Source of the DNA: Peribacillus frigoritolerans
GTDB taxonomy: Bacteria; Bacillota; Bacilli; Bacillales; Bacillaceae
Direction of reading: 5' to 3'
Assembly (NCBI RefSeq): GCF_004358755.1
Contig: NZ_SMZY01000002.1
Span: forward strand, 868,001 to 932,000
DNA length: 64,000 bases
Shown: positions 1 through 8,465 of the stretch, in pieces
Position numbering within the stretch: the first letter of the stretch is position 1
Layout of the letters: every line of letters starts with the position of its first letter
Notes under the pieces: model-generated
Database searches by the model: none
What the model was told of the DNA's origin: nothing
What the model saw: the letters and a program-made list of their open reading frames with translations, nothing else
Translations under genes and position numbers: made by a program

Positions 1-527
1 AGCGCTTTTTCCCAGCCATAAAGCAATCCGGCTGTAAAAATGATAATTCCGTTTAAAATAAAGAAATAAGTGCCGACCGGTTTATCCTTCATTCTTGAAA
101 GGATCATCGCTACAATATCAAGTCCTCCTGTTGATGCACCATATTTAAGCGTAATACCTACACCGATAGCCACAATGACGCCTCCAAAAACGGCATTGAG
201 CAATATATCCTCTGATAATGGATATAAAGGGACAATCGATAAAAATAATGTGGTCGCTGCTACACTAAGAACACTGTACAGAGTGAACGACTTCCCGACT
301 TTCTGCCATCCCAGAATCGCTACCGGAATGTTAAGCAAGAGCAGCAGCACCCCAGTTGATATGTATAAAGGTGTATATTCTTTAATTACACTTGATAAGA
401 GCTGGGCGATTCCGGTAAAACCGCTCGCATAAACATCAGCAGGAATCATGAATAAATTCAGACCGACAGCATTCAGCAGCGCTCCAAAAACAACGACAAC
501 CGCTTTTTTCACTTCTTCATAAACCAT
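1..527 (-). CDS. yitT: YitT family membrane protein, 3' end beyond window
   Basis: The leftward frame opens at ATG 527 and stays open to base 1, so the C-terminal part lies outside the window. It starts MVYEEVKKAVVVVFGALL and shows several hydrophobic membrane-spanning stretches typical of the YitT (DUF161/DUF2179) family of integral membrane proteins, whose biochemical role is not established. A Shine-Dalgarno GGGAGG lies about 8 bases before the ATG. The gene is divergent from yitS (degV), the two being neighbours in Bacillus subtilis as well, which supports the symbol. About 175 residues are visible; full-length relatives have about 280. The missing part should hold the C-terminal cytoplasmic DUF2179 domain (inference). 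Confidence 0.85.
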   Translation of the reverse strand, partial: MVYEEVKKAVVVVFGALLNAVGLNLFMIPADVYASGFTGIAQLLSSVIKEYTPLYISTGVLLLLLNIPVAILGWQKVGKSFTLYSVLSVAATTLFLSIVPLYPLSEDILLNAVFGGVIVAIGVGITLKYGASTGGLDIVAMILSRMKDKPVGTYFFILNGIIIFTAGLLYGWEKA

Positions 528-725
528 TTGCAGAATATCCTCCCGGGCTATAAGATAATGATAGTATTTCTGATTTACCCCTATTTCTTGCAGATCAATA
601 CAAATATTGTCTATTTAGGGCAAACTAACTTTCTTTACTTCTTTTTGGCTAAGTGCTAATTTAGAACTATATATGAGACTAAAATCCCCTATTAAGGGTA
701 AAACCAGATGAATTGAGGTGTCAAA

Positions 726-1586
726 ATGACTGTACATATCGTCGCCGACAGCGCAAGCGATCTGCCGCTTGCATTTTATGAGGAACACGGCGTAACGCTT
801 CTCCCATTAGGTGTGCATATAGAGGAAAACGACTATCGCGATTTAGTCACGATTTCCCCGAAAGAAGTATACGACGCGATGCGTGAAGGGAAAATAGCTA
901 AAACGACTCAAATCTCTCCTCTTGATGTAAAAGAGACATTTACTGAACTTGCGAAAAAACAAGTACCTGCATTATATGTTGCTTTTTCATCCGAACTCTC
1001 CGGAACCTACCAGACAGCTGTCATGATCGGGAATGAAGTCAAAGAGGAATATCCTGACTTTGAGCTTTCCATCGTTGATTCTAAATGCGCTTCCCTTGGG
1101 CTTGGACTTGCAGTTAAACATGCAGTTGAGCTTGCCAGTAAAGGAAACACTCTACATGAAATTGAAGCGTCTGTAAAGGATTTTTGTGAGCATACAGAAC
1201 ACATTTTCACTGTCGATAACCTTGAATATTTAGCAAGAGGGGGCAGAATCAGCAAAGCATCTGCATTTGTAGGCGGTCTTCTCAACATTAAACCTCTGCT
1301 TCATGTTGAAGACGGCAAGCTGATTCCTCTTGAAAAATTAAGAGGCAAGAAAAAAGTTTACCGCCGGGTAATTGAGCTTATGAAAGAACGCGGCTCAGAC
1401 CTTGAAAACCAGACAATCGCCATCAGTCACGGGGATGATCTGGGCTCTGCGAGTGAAATTAAAGCAATGATTGAATCGGAGTTTCATCCGAAAGAAATAT
1501 ACATCAACACAGTCGGCTGTTCAGTTGGCGCGCATTCAGGACCTGGCACAATCGCCATTTTCTTTTTAAACAAACCGATCTCATAA
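726..1586 (+). CDS. yitS: DegV family fatty-acid-binding protein
   Basis: The 286-residue product begins MTVHIVADSASDLP, the classic DegV N-terminus in which a D-S/T-x-S/C-D motif helps bind the carboxylate of a fatty acid. DegV proteins carry exogenous or recycled fatty acids; some homologues (FakB) present them to the kinase FakA. The stretch YLARGGRISKASAF around residues 166-179 and the C-terminal HSGPGTIAIFF around residues 269-279 are also typical. Length is normal for the family. The start is supported by GAGGTG seven bases upstream. The divergent pair with yitT matches B. subtilis. Which lipid it binds cannot be told from sequence. Confidence 0.92.
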   Translation: MTVHIVADSASDLPLAFYEEHGVTLLPLGVHIEENDYRDLVTISPKEVYDAMREGKIAKTTQISPLDVKETFTELAKKQVPALYVAFSSELSGTYQTAVMIGNEVKEEYPDFELSIVDSKCASLGLGLAVKHAVELASKGNTLHEIEASVKDFCEHTEHIFTVDNLEYLARGGRISKASAFVGGLLNIKPLLHVEDGKLIPLEKLRGKKKVYRRVIELMKERGSDLENQTIAISHGDDLGSASEIKAMIESEFHPKEIYINTVGCSVGAHSGPGTIAIFFLNKPIS

Positions 1587-1636
1587 TATTATTCTTACAG
1601 GGCAACATAAACTTATCTTTAAATAAGGGAGTTTTT

Positions 1637-1771
1637 ATGATGCCGCATACGAGCGATAATGACAAAAAAGCAAAAGACAATAATGCCAAAGAACACGAAA
1701 GAAACATGATGCGCGAGAAAAACCGCCAAAAAGGCGAAAGACAATATTCTAAAAAGACAGATCATTTATAA
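1637..1771 (+). CDS. Small hydrophilic DUF3941-like protein (44 aa)
   Basis: A 44-residue frame lies 50 bases after yitS, preceded by AAGGGAG. It starts MMPHTSDNDKKAKDNN and ends QYSKKTDHL. Almost every residue is charged or polar, with no membrane segment or cysteine. This composition and the PHTSDNDKKA start resemble the short DUF3941 proteins of bacilli, whose function is unknown; the family name is from memory. A strong terminator follows directly. It is probably co-transcribed with yitS. The first two codons are both ATG and either could be used. Confidence 0.7.
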   Translation: MMPHTSDNDKKAKDNNAKEHERNMMREKNRQKGERQYSKKTDHL

Positions 1772-1804
1772 AAAACAGCAGCGAAAATCGCTGCTGTTTT
1801 CGTT
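1772..1804. terminator. Bidirectional terminator between the DUF3941-like gene and the MCP gene
   Basis: The hairpin stem CAGCAGCG/CGCTGCTG with loop AAAAT is flanked by A-runs and T-runs, so it can end both the rightward yitS unit and the leftward BMP-MCP operon. Confidence 0.85.
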
Positions 1805-3457
1805 TTATTGAAGCTTAAACTTTGAAAGCGTCTGATTTAAATCATCTGTAAGCTGTCTTAGTTCAACCACTTTTTCCACCATTTTTTCAAAGGCCAGGAG
1901 CTGTTCAGTTGTCGAAGCAGATATTTCCTCGCTTCCAGCTGCTGTCTCTTCTACCACGGCACTGATGCTTTCTACATTTTGCAGTACTTGTTCTCCAAGT
2001 TCCTTTGAATTCAGCATTCCTGTTTTTAACTCTTTTAATTCTGATGTAATTCCTTTTACTTTAAGATCAATATCTTTAAAAGCACTAGTTGTGTGATCCA
2101 TTCCGATCTGCTGCTTTTGAGCAATCGTAACTCCATTTACGACAGATTCTGAAATACTGGATATTCCTGATTGAATTAAACTTACCATTTCAAATATTTG
2201 GGATGTTGCCCCCGTTGATTCTTCTGCAAGCTTTCTCACTTCAGCTGCTACAACAGCAAAGCCTTTGCCTGCCTCACCGGCACGTGCAGCTTCAATCGCA
2301 GCATTTAACGCAAGCAAATTCGTCTGATTTGCAATATTTGAAACAACCTTAGCCATATCTTCTATTTTTGTCATATACCCGATAAATGTTTTTGTTGATT
2401 CTTCAATTTGCCTGGTTGTATTCATGTTTTCCGCAATGAGCAGCCGCTGCGCTTTAATGGCGTTCTGTCCCGATGTAATGGCGTTAACCGTTTCATTTCC
2501 GTATTGAACGGATTGCTCAGACCGGTTTACATTTTCGCTGAAATCAAAATCCATTCTCTCAATCAAGGTTACCGCATCTTGAAGGTCTGTGGAAATGGAT
2601 TGAGATCCTGCAGATAATTCATCTGTAGACACAGCTACCTGATTGCTGATTTCAGTTAATGTCCTGTTCTCTCCCTCAAGATCTTTTGCAAAACCTTCTA
2701 CTTCTTTACTTACGCTGTCGATTGAGAATAGAAGTCCTTTTAGCTGATGAGTCATTGCAGTGAAAGAATCATTCAGTGCAGCTATTTCATCTTTTCCTTT
2801 GTAAGTGATCATTTTCACTGCCAAATTGCCACTTGCAATTTCATTTGCCTGATGGGAAAGCCCTTTTAGCGGCTTTGTAATGGCATTCGTCATGCGAATG
2901 ACAATATAGGAAGATAGTGAAATTAAAAGAACTGTACCAATTATTGCAGATAAAATAACGAATTCGATTTGGTTTTTCAAATTCTCCTGAAGCATTTCAT
3001 ATCGTTCATTCGCATAAATGTTCATCAAGTGCACATCATTTGAAACTCCATCAACTCGGACAGACTGCCGCTTCGCTTCTGCCTGATTTTTTTCATTAAG
3101 TGCCTGTCCTGTTTCTTCTTTTAAAGCTGTAAATTTATTTGAAGCCTTTTGCAGAGCTTGTTTCGTATTTTTATCCTTCACGATTTGATTTAATTCTTCT
3201 AAAAGCTTTTCATTTCTCTGCAGTGCCTGAAGGGTTTCTTCTTTTTGGGCATCTGTCATGGTAAAGGCAAAATTGTTCAGGCTTTGCTTTGTTACAGTAA
3301 GCTCTCCCTGCAGTTTTTCAATATCTAAAAGTACTGGAATCTCATTTTGATTAGATGATTGAATGGACAGCATATTTACAATAATAAAACCAATCATCAA
3401 TGTAGCCATAATTATGATGCTGAGTGAATTCAGCAAAAGCTTTTTCTTAAGTGACAC
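1805..3457 (-). CDS. Methyl-accepting chemotaxis protein (550 aa)
   Basis: This transmembrane chemoreceptor has a short N-terminal segment, TM1 near residues 7-30, an extracytoplasmic helical sensor region of about 130 residues, TM2 near residues 165-185, a HAMP domain, and a long signalling domain. The hairpin tip contains [19 protein letters not shown], the CheA/CheW contact region. I place the start at GTG 3457 (MSLKKKLLL), because AGGGGG lies seven bases upstream while the longer frame begins inside the preceding gene. That Shine-Dalgarno overlaps the stop codon of the BMP lipoprotein gene, so the two are tightly coupled. The sensor domain resembles four-helix-bundle ligand domains. It may sense through the lipoprotein partner rather than bind a ligand directly (inference). 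Confidence 0.92.
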   Translation of the reverse strand: MSLKKKLLLNSLSIIIMATLMIGFIIVNMLSIQSSNQNEIPVLLDIEKLQGELTVTKQSLNNFAFTMTDAQKEETLQALQRNEKLLEELNQIVKDKNTKQALQKASNKFTALKEETGQALNEKNQAEAKRQSVRVDGVSNDVHLMNIYANERYEMLQENLKNQIEFVILSAIIGTVLLISLSSYIVIRMTNAITKPLKGLSHQANEIASGNLAVKMITYKGKDEIAALNDSFTAMTHQLKGLLFSIDSVSKEVEGFAKDLEGENRTLTEISNQVAVSTDELSAGSQSISTDLQDAVTLIERMDFDFSENVNRSEQSVQYGNETVNAITSGQNAIKAQRLLIAENMNTTRQIEESTKTFIGYMTKIEDMAKVVSNIANQTNLLALNAAIEAARAGEAGKGFAVVAAEVRKLAEESTGATSQIFEMVSLIQSGISSISESVVNGVTIAQKQQIGMDHTTSAFKDIDLKVKGITSELKELKTGMLNSKELGEQVLQNVESISAVVEETAAGSEEISASTTEQLLAFEKMVEKVVELRQLTDDLNQTLSKFKLQ

Positions 3458-3468
3458 AAGTAATCCCC

Positions 3469-4437
3469 CTAGTTGCCTTCTGCTAATTTTTTCTGCCATT
3501 CATCAAGGGTTTTCTGCTGATCTTCCGAAAGCGAAACAACACGGATTGGCGCCAGCTGAACGCCATTGTCTTTTAAACCTAATTCAATATGACCATCAGG
3601 AACTTCATTTTCCCTTACATACTCTTTAAGAAGCTGGTAGATTCCCACGTCTACATTTTTAAGCATAGAAGTTATCACAGATTTTTCTGCGTAAAAATAC
3701 TGATCGCTGTCAACCCCAATTGCGTATATACCGTTATCTTGAGCTGCTTTTAGTGCACCTACTCCGGTAAAACCAGCGGCAGCATATAAAACATCAGCCT
3801 GATTGCCAATCATTTTTTCCGCTATTTCACTTCCAAGTTTATCGTCGCCGAAATCATTGGCATATTCCGTTATTATTTTTATATCCGGATTAATGGCCTT
3901 TGCTCCTTCTGAAAATCCATCGGCAAACTTATTGATAAGCGGAACATCTGCTCCGCCAATAAATCCGACTGTCTTGGATTTTGATGTCATGGCAGCAGCT
4001 ACCCCTGCTAAGAAGCTGCCCTCATCCTCTTTAAACGTAATCGACGTGATGTTATCCAGATCTGAAACGGCATCAATTAATATGAATTTCTGTTCAGGAT
4101 ATTTTTTCGCTGTTTTCTCAAGATCCTCCTGAACCATAAAACCAAGTCCGATAACTAAGTCATTGCCTTCATTAACTAATTCAGTTAATCCCTTTTCATA
4201 GGTTCCGGTATCTTTAATTTCTCTGTAATCAAATAAAATTCCAAGCTCATCACGTGACTTCATTAGTCCTGCAAATGCCGAATCACTAAATGACTGATCG
4301 CCAAGTCCGACGTCAGATAACATAATGCCCACCTTTATCTTTTCATCTGCCTTACTCACAGATTCGGATTTTCCGCAGCCTGAAAGCAGCAACAAGAGGC
4401 AAAACGAAAACAGAATCGCTCTATGATTTCTTTTCAT
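3469..4437 (-). CDS. BMP family nucleoside-type substrate-binding lipoprotein
   Basis: The 322-residue protein has a lipoprotein signal peptide with lipobox LLLSGC (cysteine near residue 21), then a periplasmic-binding-protein fold of the BMP/Med/PnrA class ([16 protein letters not shown] near 35-50; [19 protein letters not shown] near 157-175). Known relatives bind purine nucleosides for an ABC importer. No permease or ATPase gene is nearby. Instead the next gene, 11 bases downstream, is a chemoreceptor, and the operon is preceded by a SigD-type promoter. I infer a chemotaxis ligand-binding protein. AAAGGGAG precedes the ATG. Confidence 0.88.
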   Translation of the reverse strand: MKRNHRAILFSFCLLLLLSGCGKSESVSKADEKIKVGIMLSDVGLGDQSFSDSAFAGLMKSRDELGILFDYREIKDTGTYEKGLTELVNEGNDLVIGLGFMVQEDLEKTAKKYPEQKFILIDAVSDLDNITSITFKEDEGSFLAGVAAAMTSKSKTVGFIGGADVPLINKFADGFSEGAKAINPDIKIITEYANDFGDDKLGSEIAEKMIGNQADVLYAAAGFTGVGALKAAQDNGIYAIGVDSDQYFYAEKSVITSMLKNVDVGIYQLLKEYVRENEVPDGHIELGLKDNGVQLAPIRVVSLSEDQQKTLDEWQKKLAEGN

Positions 4438-4475
4438 TAATGGTTTCTCTCCCTTTAAAAGTATCTCCTCATGTC

Positions 4476-4502
4476 ATATCGACTGATTTTCGGAAATCTT
4501 TA
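4476..4502 (-). promoter_or_regulatory. SigD (flagellar sigma) promoter of the BMP-MCP operon
   Basis: Reading leftward, TAAA (4502-4499), exactly 15 bases, then GTCGATAT (4483-4476). The SigD consensus is TAAA-N15-GCCGATAT, so there is one mismatch. It ends 38 bases before the lipoprotein start codon. Apart from this promoter and the cvfB terminator, I see nothing else in the interval 4438-4769. Confidence 0.75.
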
Positions 4503-4740
4503 TTGTTGTAAGGGTTTGGCGTGTAAATTTTTTATGAGATAACTGAACCTCAGACTAATATCAGCCAATTTTTGATTTTATCCGCCGCCTGAGTTTTTAT
4601 CTACCAAACTTGTAATTCCTCAAAAAAAGGCTGTTTCGTATAGATTGTTGTTTTTCATTATAAATGTTGCCCGCTACTTTCCGCACCACTAAGGGTTATT
4701 ACCATTTAGTCTAATAGCAACAATGTTTACTAAAAGAGCA

Positions 4741-4777
4741 AAAAAAAAAACAGCAAGCGAGCAACTCGCTTACTGTT
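4741..4777 (-). terminator. Terminator of cvfB
   Basis: Leftward hairpin AACAGTAAGCGAG/CTCGCTTGCTGTT with a three-base loop, followed by a T-run of about 10. The stop codon of cvfB is part of the upstream arm. Confidence 0.9.
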
Positions 4778-5624
4778 CCTTTTTGAAATATGTCCACCCG
4801 TCTTCCTGATAAACTTTCCCGGCTTTCATTAATGATCCGATTGCACGCTTGAACGCGCCTTTGCTCATGTTAAAGCGTTCTTTAATATCTTCAGGATCGC
4901 TTTTATCGAAGAATGGCATCGCTCCGCCTCTTGATTCCATGTAATCATAAAGCTGCTGAGCGTCTGCATCCAATGCTTCATGCTTTCTTGGAAGAAGGGA
5001 TACGTTAATTGTTCCATCTTCTTTAACATCAATTACGCGTCCTGTAACAAGCTCGCCAAGACGAGGCTCTCTTTTACGCTGCGAAGAGTGAATGAATCCT
5101 TTGTAGCCTTCTTCGGTGATCATGTATGAGCCGGCAATGATCATTCTGTACACTCTGCCTGTCACGGTTTGATTGTTGGCTGTACCTTCCGCTGAGACAA
5201 TATTCTCCTGCATGACATCTTCTGTTGCAAGCTTCGTGAAAAACCTGCCATTTTTCGTTACCTTCAAAGAACAATAAAGCATGTCCCCTTCTTCAGGCCA
5301 GACCTCAATAAACGCTGGAAGAATATCGTTTGCCACCAGTGCATCCTTGGATAAGCCGATGTCAACAAATGCTCCCATATCTTCCCTTACACTTACAACC
5401 TCTACCCAGTCATAATGATCCTCAGTAATTTTCGGTCTTTTCATTGTTGCAGCAAGACGATCCTCATGATCGACAATGATATAAACCTCAACCTCTTCTT
5501 TGTCTTCGATCGGCTCCGTGATCTCGGTCTTGTGAAGCAGCACACGGCTTTCTCCGTCTGTTAAATAGTATCCATAATCTAATTTTTCATCTATTGAAAG
5601 TGTCATAAACATTCCTGGATTCAT
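4770..5624 (-). CDS. yitL: CvfB/YitL family S1-domain RNA-binding protein
   Basis: The 284-residue protein starts MNPGMFMTLSIDEKLDYG. It contains consecutive S1-like OB-folds: residues near 65-140 include VVSVREDMGAFVDIGLSKDA, and residues near 150-215 include GRVIDVKEDGTINVSLLP. A winged-helix end follows (residues 225-284, FNMSKGAFKRAIGSLMKAG). This is the architecture of CvfB, which in Staphylococcus aureus binds RNA and affects virulence and stress gene expression. The B. subtilis orthologue is YitL, next to yitK as here. AAGGAAGG lies ahead of the ATG. It is divergent from the YajQ gene. Confidence 0.92.
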   Translation of the reverse strand: MNPGMFMTLSIDEKLDYGYYLTDGESRVLLHKTEITEPIEDKEEVEVYIIVDHEDRLAATMKRPKITEDHYDWVEVVSVREDMGAFVDIGLSKDALVANDILPAFIEVWPEEGDMLYCSLKVTKNGRFFTKLATEDVMQENIVSAEGTANNQTVTGRVYRMIIAGSYMITEEGYKGFIHSSQRKREPRLGELVTGRVIDVKEDGTINVSLLPRKHEALDADAQQLYDYMESRGGAMPFFDKSDPEDIKERFNMSKGAFKRAIGSLMKAGKVYQEDGWTYFKKEQ

Positions 5625-5724
5625 CAGTTTGTTCCTTCCTTTGCAGCCATACTGCCTTTAGTTGTTATCTCAAGTCCATTCTACTATAATCTAAGAATAA
5701 TACAAAGTTCTTGGAGGGATTCTT

Positions 5725-6216
5725 ATGGCGAAGGATAGTTCTTTTGATATTGTGTCGAAGGTGGATATGCCTGAGGTGACGAATGCGATTACGATGACAA
5801 TGAAGGAAATCGGCACGCGCTATGATTTTAAAGGGAGCAAAAGCAGTATTTCTCTTGAAAAAGAAGAGATTGTTCTAGTCTCAGATGATGAGTTTAAAAT
5901 GGATCAGTTAAAGGATGTGTTTATTTCCAAACTGATCAAGCGCAATGTGGCGACCCGAAACATTGATTATGGCAAGATTGAAGGCGCATCCGGCGGTACG
6001 ATTCGCCAGCGTGCTAAGCTGATTCAGGGTATTGATAAGGATAATGCGAAAAAGATTAATGCCATTATTAAAAATTCTGGTTTAAAAGTAAAAACACAGG
6101 TTCAGGATGATCAGGTCCGCGTAACCGGCAAAAATAAGGACGACCTTCAGCAGGTAATTGCAGCCGTTCGCGGTGCAGACTTGCCGATTGACGTTCAGTT
6201 TCTTAATTTCAGATAA
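5725..6216 (+). CDS. yitK: YajQ family nucleotide-binding protein
   Basis: The 163-residue protein begins [18 protein letters not shown] and has the family signature [13 protein letters not shown] near residues 32-44. YajQ-family proteins have two ferredoxin-like folds; members in Gram-negatives bind cyclic di-GMP, while the role in bacilli is not defined. Length is standard. TTGGAGGG lies about 8 bases before the ATG. Gene order yitL-yitK-yitJ is as in B. subtilis. Confidence 0.93.
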   Translation: MAKDSSFDIVSKVDMPEVTNAITMTMKEIGTRYDFKGSKSSISLEKEEIVLVSDDEFKMDQLKDVFISKLIKRNVATRNIDYGKIEGASGGTIRQRAKLIQGIDKDNAKKINAIIKNSGLKVKTQVQDDQVRVTGKNKDDLQQVIAAVRGADLPIDVQFLNFR

Positions 6217-6220
6217 AGTG

Positions 6221-6259
6221 AACGAACACCCGGGCTCTTCTCAGCCGGGTGTTCGTTTT
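6221..6259 (+). terminator. Terminator of yitK
   Basis: Perfect 11-bp stem CGAACACCCGG/CCGGGTGTTCG with an 11-base loop, followed by TTTT. Confidence 0.88.
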
Positions 6260-6402
6260 GCTGTTCAGCTGGTTTTACCTTTGAACTATCCTCAAATAAA
6301 TTCCCCTTCTATTCAGAAAACTTTTACTTTTGTATTGAATCTATCCGAAAAAACATGTAAATTAGATATAATATCTTTTTGCTAATTTCATATTTCACCA
6401 TT

Positions 6403-6577
6403 CTTATCTAGAGAAGCTGAGGGACTGGCCCTTTGAAGCTTCAGCAACCTGGCATAATGAAACCATCTGTATTCAGCAGAGCTTTCATTCCAAGGTGCTA
6501 ATTCCAGCGATGCATCCATCGAACGATAAGAAGAAGTCCTGAACGTTCAAAAGTCTTCTTCTTGGAAGACTTTTTTT
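6403..6577 (+). promoter_or_regulatory. SAM-I (S-box) riboswitch upstream of yitJ-metH
   Basis: The aptamer (6403-6530) is closed by CTTATC/GATAAG (P1) and has the conserved S-box segments GAGGGACTGGCCC, TTCAGCAACC and AAGGTGCTAATTCCAGC. The expression platform is a terminator at 6551-6577 (AAGTCTTC/GGAAGACTT plus T7). The 3' side of P1, AAGAAGAAG (6528-6536), is exactly complementary to CTTCTTCTT (6555-6563), giving an antiterminator. High SAM should therefore end transcription before yitJ. The upstream interval 6260-6402 holds the promoter, which I did not pin down. Confidence 0.96.
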
Positions 6578-6611
6578 GTTTTTCGTTACTTGCATGAAGG
6601 AGGTTTGGAGT

Positions 6612-8465
6612 TTGACACTTTTAAACGATTTACAGAACAAGATCCTTATTGGCGACGGAGCAATGGGAACACTGCTTTATTCTCACGGAGTGGACCGATG
6701 TTTCGAAGAATTGAATTTATCAAAGCCTGATGAAATCTTAAATGTTCATAAGGCTTATATTGCAGCCGGTGCTGATGTTATTCAGACAAATACTTACGGA
6801 GCCAATTATATTAAGCTTTCAAGATACGGGTTAGAAGATGAAGTAAGAGCCATCAACCGTACTGCTGTTCAGATTGCCAAAAAAGCAGCAGCCGGCAATG
6901 ACACATATGTTCTCGGGACAATTGGAGGCATCCGCGCTTTCAAAAAAAACGCCTATTCTCTTGAAGACATTAAAAGAAATTTCAGGGAACAGCTTTACCT
7001 GCTGCTCAGTGAAGAGGTCGACGGCCTTCTCCTTGAAACCTACTACGATCTCGAGGAAATAAAAACAGTATTAGAGATAGCGAGGAAAGAAACGAATATC
7101 CCGATTATTACAAACATCTCCCTGCACGAAATCGGGGTGCTGCAGGACGGAACACCCCTGCATGAAGGTCTTTCTCAGCTTGAGGCACTTGGTGCTGATG
7201 TTGTCGGGCTGAATTGCAGACTGGGACCTTATCATATGCTTTCATCACTTGAAGAAATTCCGCTGCCTGATAAAGCCTACTTATCGGTTTATCCAAACAG
7301 CAGCTTGCCTACTCTTGAAGAAGGCAGACTTGTGTATGGCTCGGGAGAAAAATATTTTGCAGAAAGTGCTCTTGCCTTCAGAAATCAGGGAGCAAGGCTG
7401 ATCGGCGGGTGCTGCGGCACAACGCCATTGCACATTGAAGCAATGGCGGCAGCGCTAAAAGGCCTGGCTCCAGTTACAGAGAAGAAAGTGAAAATCAGAA
7501 AAGAAGAGATCTCTGTCACGGCAGCAGCGGAAAGAAAGTACCCTCCCCTGCAGGAAATAGTGAGCGAGAAACGTTCCCTGATTGTAGAACTTGATCCTCC
7601 TAAAAAACTTGGAATTGACAAATTTTTAAAAGGAGCAAAAGCGCTGCAGGCTGCTGGAATCGATGCCTTAACTCTAGCAGATAACTCGCTTGCGTCGCCG
7701 CGGATAAGCAATGTTGCTGTTGGTTCCATCGTTCAGCAAACACTTGGACTCAGGTCTTTAATTCATATTACATGCCGCGACCGGAACTTAATCGGCCTTC
7801 AATCTCATTTAATGGGGCTTCATACGCTTGGACTTACAGACGTTCTAGCAATCACGGGCGACCCATCAAAAATCGGGGATTTTCCGGGAGCCACATCGGT
7901 TTATGATCTTTCATCATTTGATTTGATCAGCTTAATCAAGCAATTTAACGACGGCCTTTCTTATTCAGGTAAACCGCTTGGGGAAAAAACCAATTTCTCA
8001 GTAGCTGCAGCGTTTAACCCTAATGTCAAATATCTTGATAAAGCGGTAAAAAGGCTTGAGAAAAAAATTGCCTGCGGTGCAGATTATTTCATCTCGCAGC
8101 CCATTTACTCAGAAAAACAGCTGATTGATGTGTATGAGGAAACGAAGCATTTAACCGTTCCGATTTATATCGGCATTATGCCGCTCACAAGCAGCCGCAA
8201 CGCAGAGTTTATTCATAACGAAATACCGGGCATTATTCTCTCTGACAGTATCCGGGAGCGAATGGCTAAGGCGGGTGATAATCGGGAGAAAGCCTATCAG
8301 GAAGGATTGGCTATCGCTAAAAGATTGATCGATGCTGCCTTTGACTTATTTAATGGAATCTACTTAATTACTCCATTTTTAAACTATGAATTAACCGTTG
8401 AACTGACAAACTACATTCATAAGAAACAAACTGAGGTCAATGAAAGGAAGATTACGCATGTCTGA
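6612..8465 (+). CDS. yitJ: Bifunctional homocysteine S-methyltransferase / methylenetetrahydrofolate reductase
   Basis: The first half (about residues 1-290) is a homocysteine-methyltransferase barrel with [19 protein letters not shown] and the zinc-ligand motifs GLNCR and GGCCGTTP. The second half (about 325-600) is a methylenetetrahydrofolate reductase with [15 protein letters not shown] and YFISQPIYS. The fusion both makes 5-methyl-THF and can methylate homocysteine. The start is TTG 6612, eight bases after AAGGAGG (6597-6603). The earlier in-frame ATG at 6576 lies inside the riboswitch terminator T-run and cannot be the start. The gene is S-box controlled, as in B. subtilis, and overlaps metH by 8 bases. 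Confidence 0.94.
   Translation: MTLLNDLQNKILIGDGAMGTLLYSHGVDRCFEELNLSKPDEILNVHKAYIAAGADVIQTNTYGANYIKLSRYGLEDEVRAINRTAVQIAKKAAAGNDTYVLGTIGGIRAFKKNAYSLEDIKRNFREQLYLLLSEEVDGLLLETYYDLEEIKTVLEIARKETNIPIITNISLHEIGVLQDGTPLHEGLSQLEALGADVVGLNCRLGPYHMLSSLEEIPLPDKAYLSVYPNSSLPTLEEGRLVYGSGEKYFAESALAFRNQGARLIGGCCGTTPLHIEAMAAALKGLAPVTEKKVKIRKEEISVTAAAERKYPPLQEIVSEKRSLIVELDPPKKLGIDKFLKGAKALQAAGIDALTLADNSLASPRISNVAVGSIVQQTLGLRSLIHITCRDRNLIGLQSHLMGLHTLGLTDVLAITGDPSKIGDFPGATSVYDLSSFDLISLIKQFNDGLSYSGKPLGEKTNFSVAAAFNPNVKYLDKAVKRLEKKIACGADYFISQPIYSEKQLIDVYEETKHLTVPIYIGIMPLTSSRNAEFIHNEIPGIILSDSIRERMAKAGDNREKAYQEGLAIAKRLIDAAFDLFNGIYLITPFLNYELTVELTNYIHKKQTEVNERKITHV

Noticed and set aside
70-432. Rightward 120-codon frame
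   Set aside because: It is antisense to yitT, which has the membrane-protein composition, a ribosome site and the expected neighbour.
4438-4769. Purine or c-di-GMP riboswitch before the BMP-MCP operon
   Set aside because: Conserved aptamer cores of neither class could be found; the leader after the SigD promoter is too short.
6576-6611. ATG start of yitJ at 6576
   Set aside because: This ATG falls within the riboswitch terminator tail and lacks a ribosome site; TTG 6612 has AAGGAGG at ideal distance.
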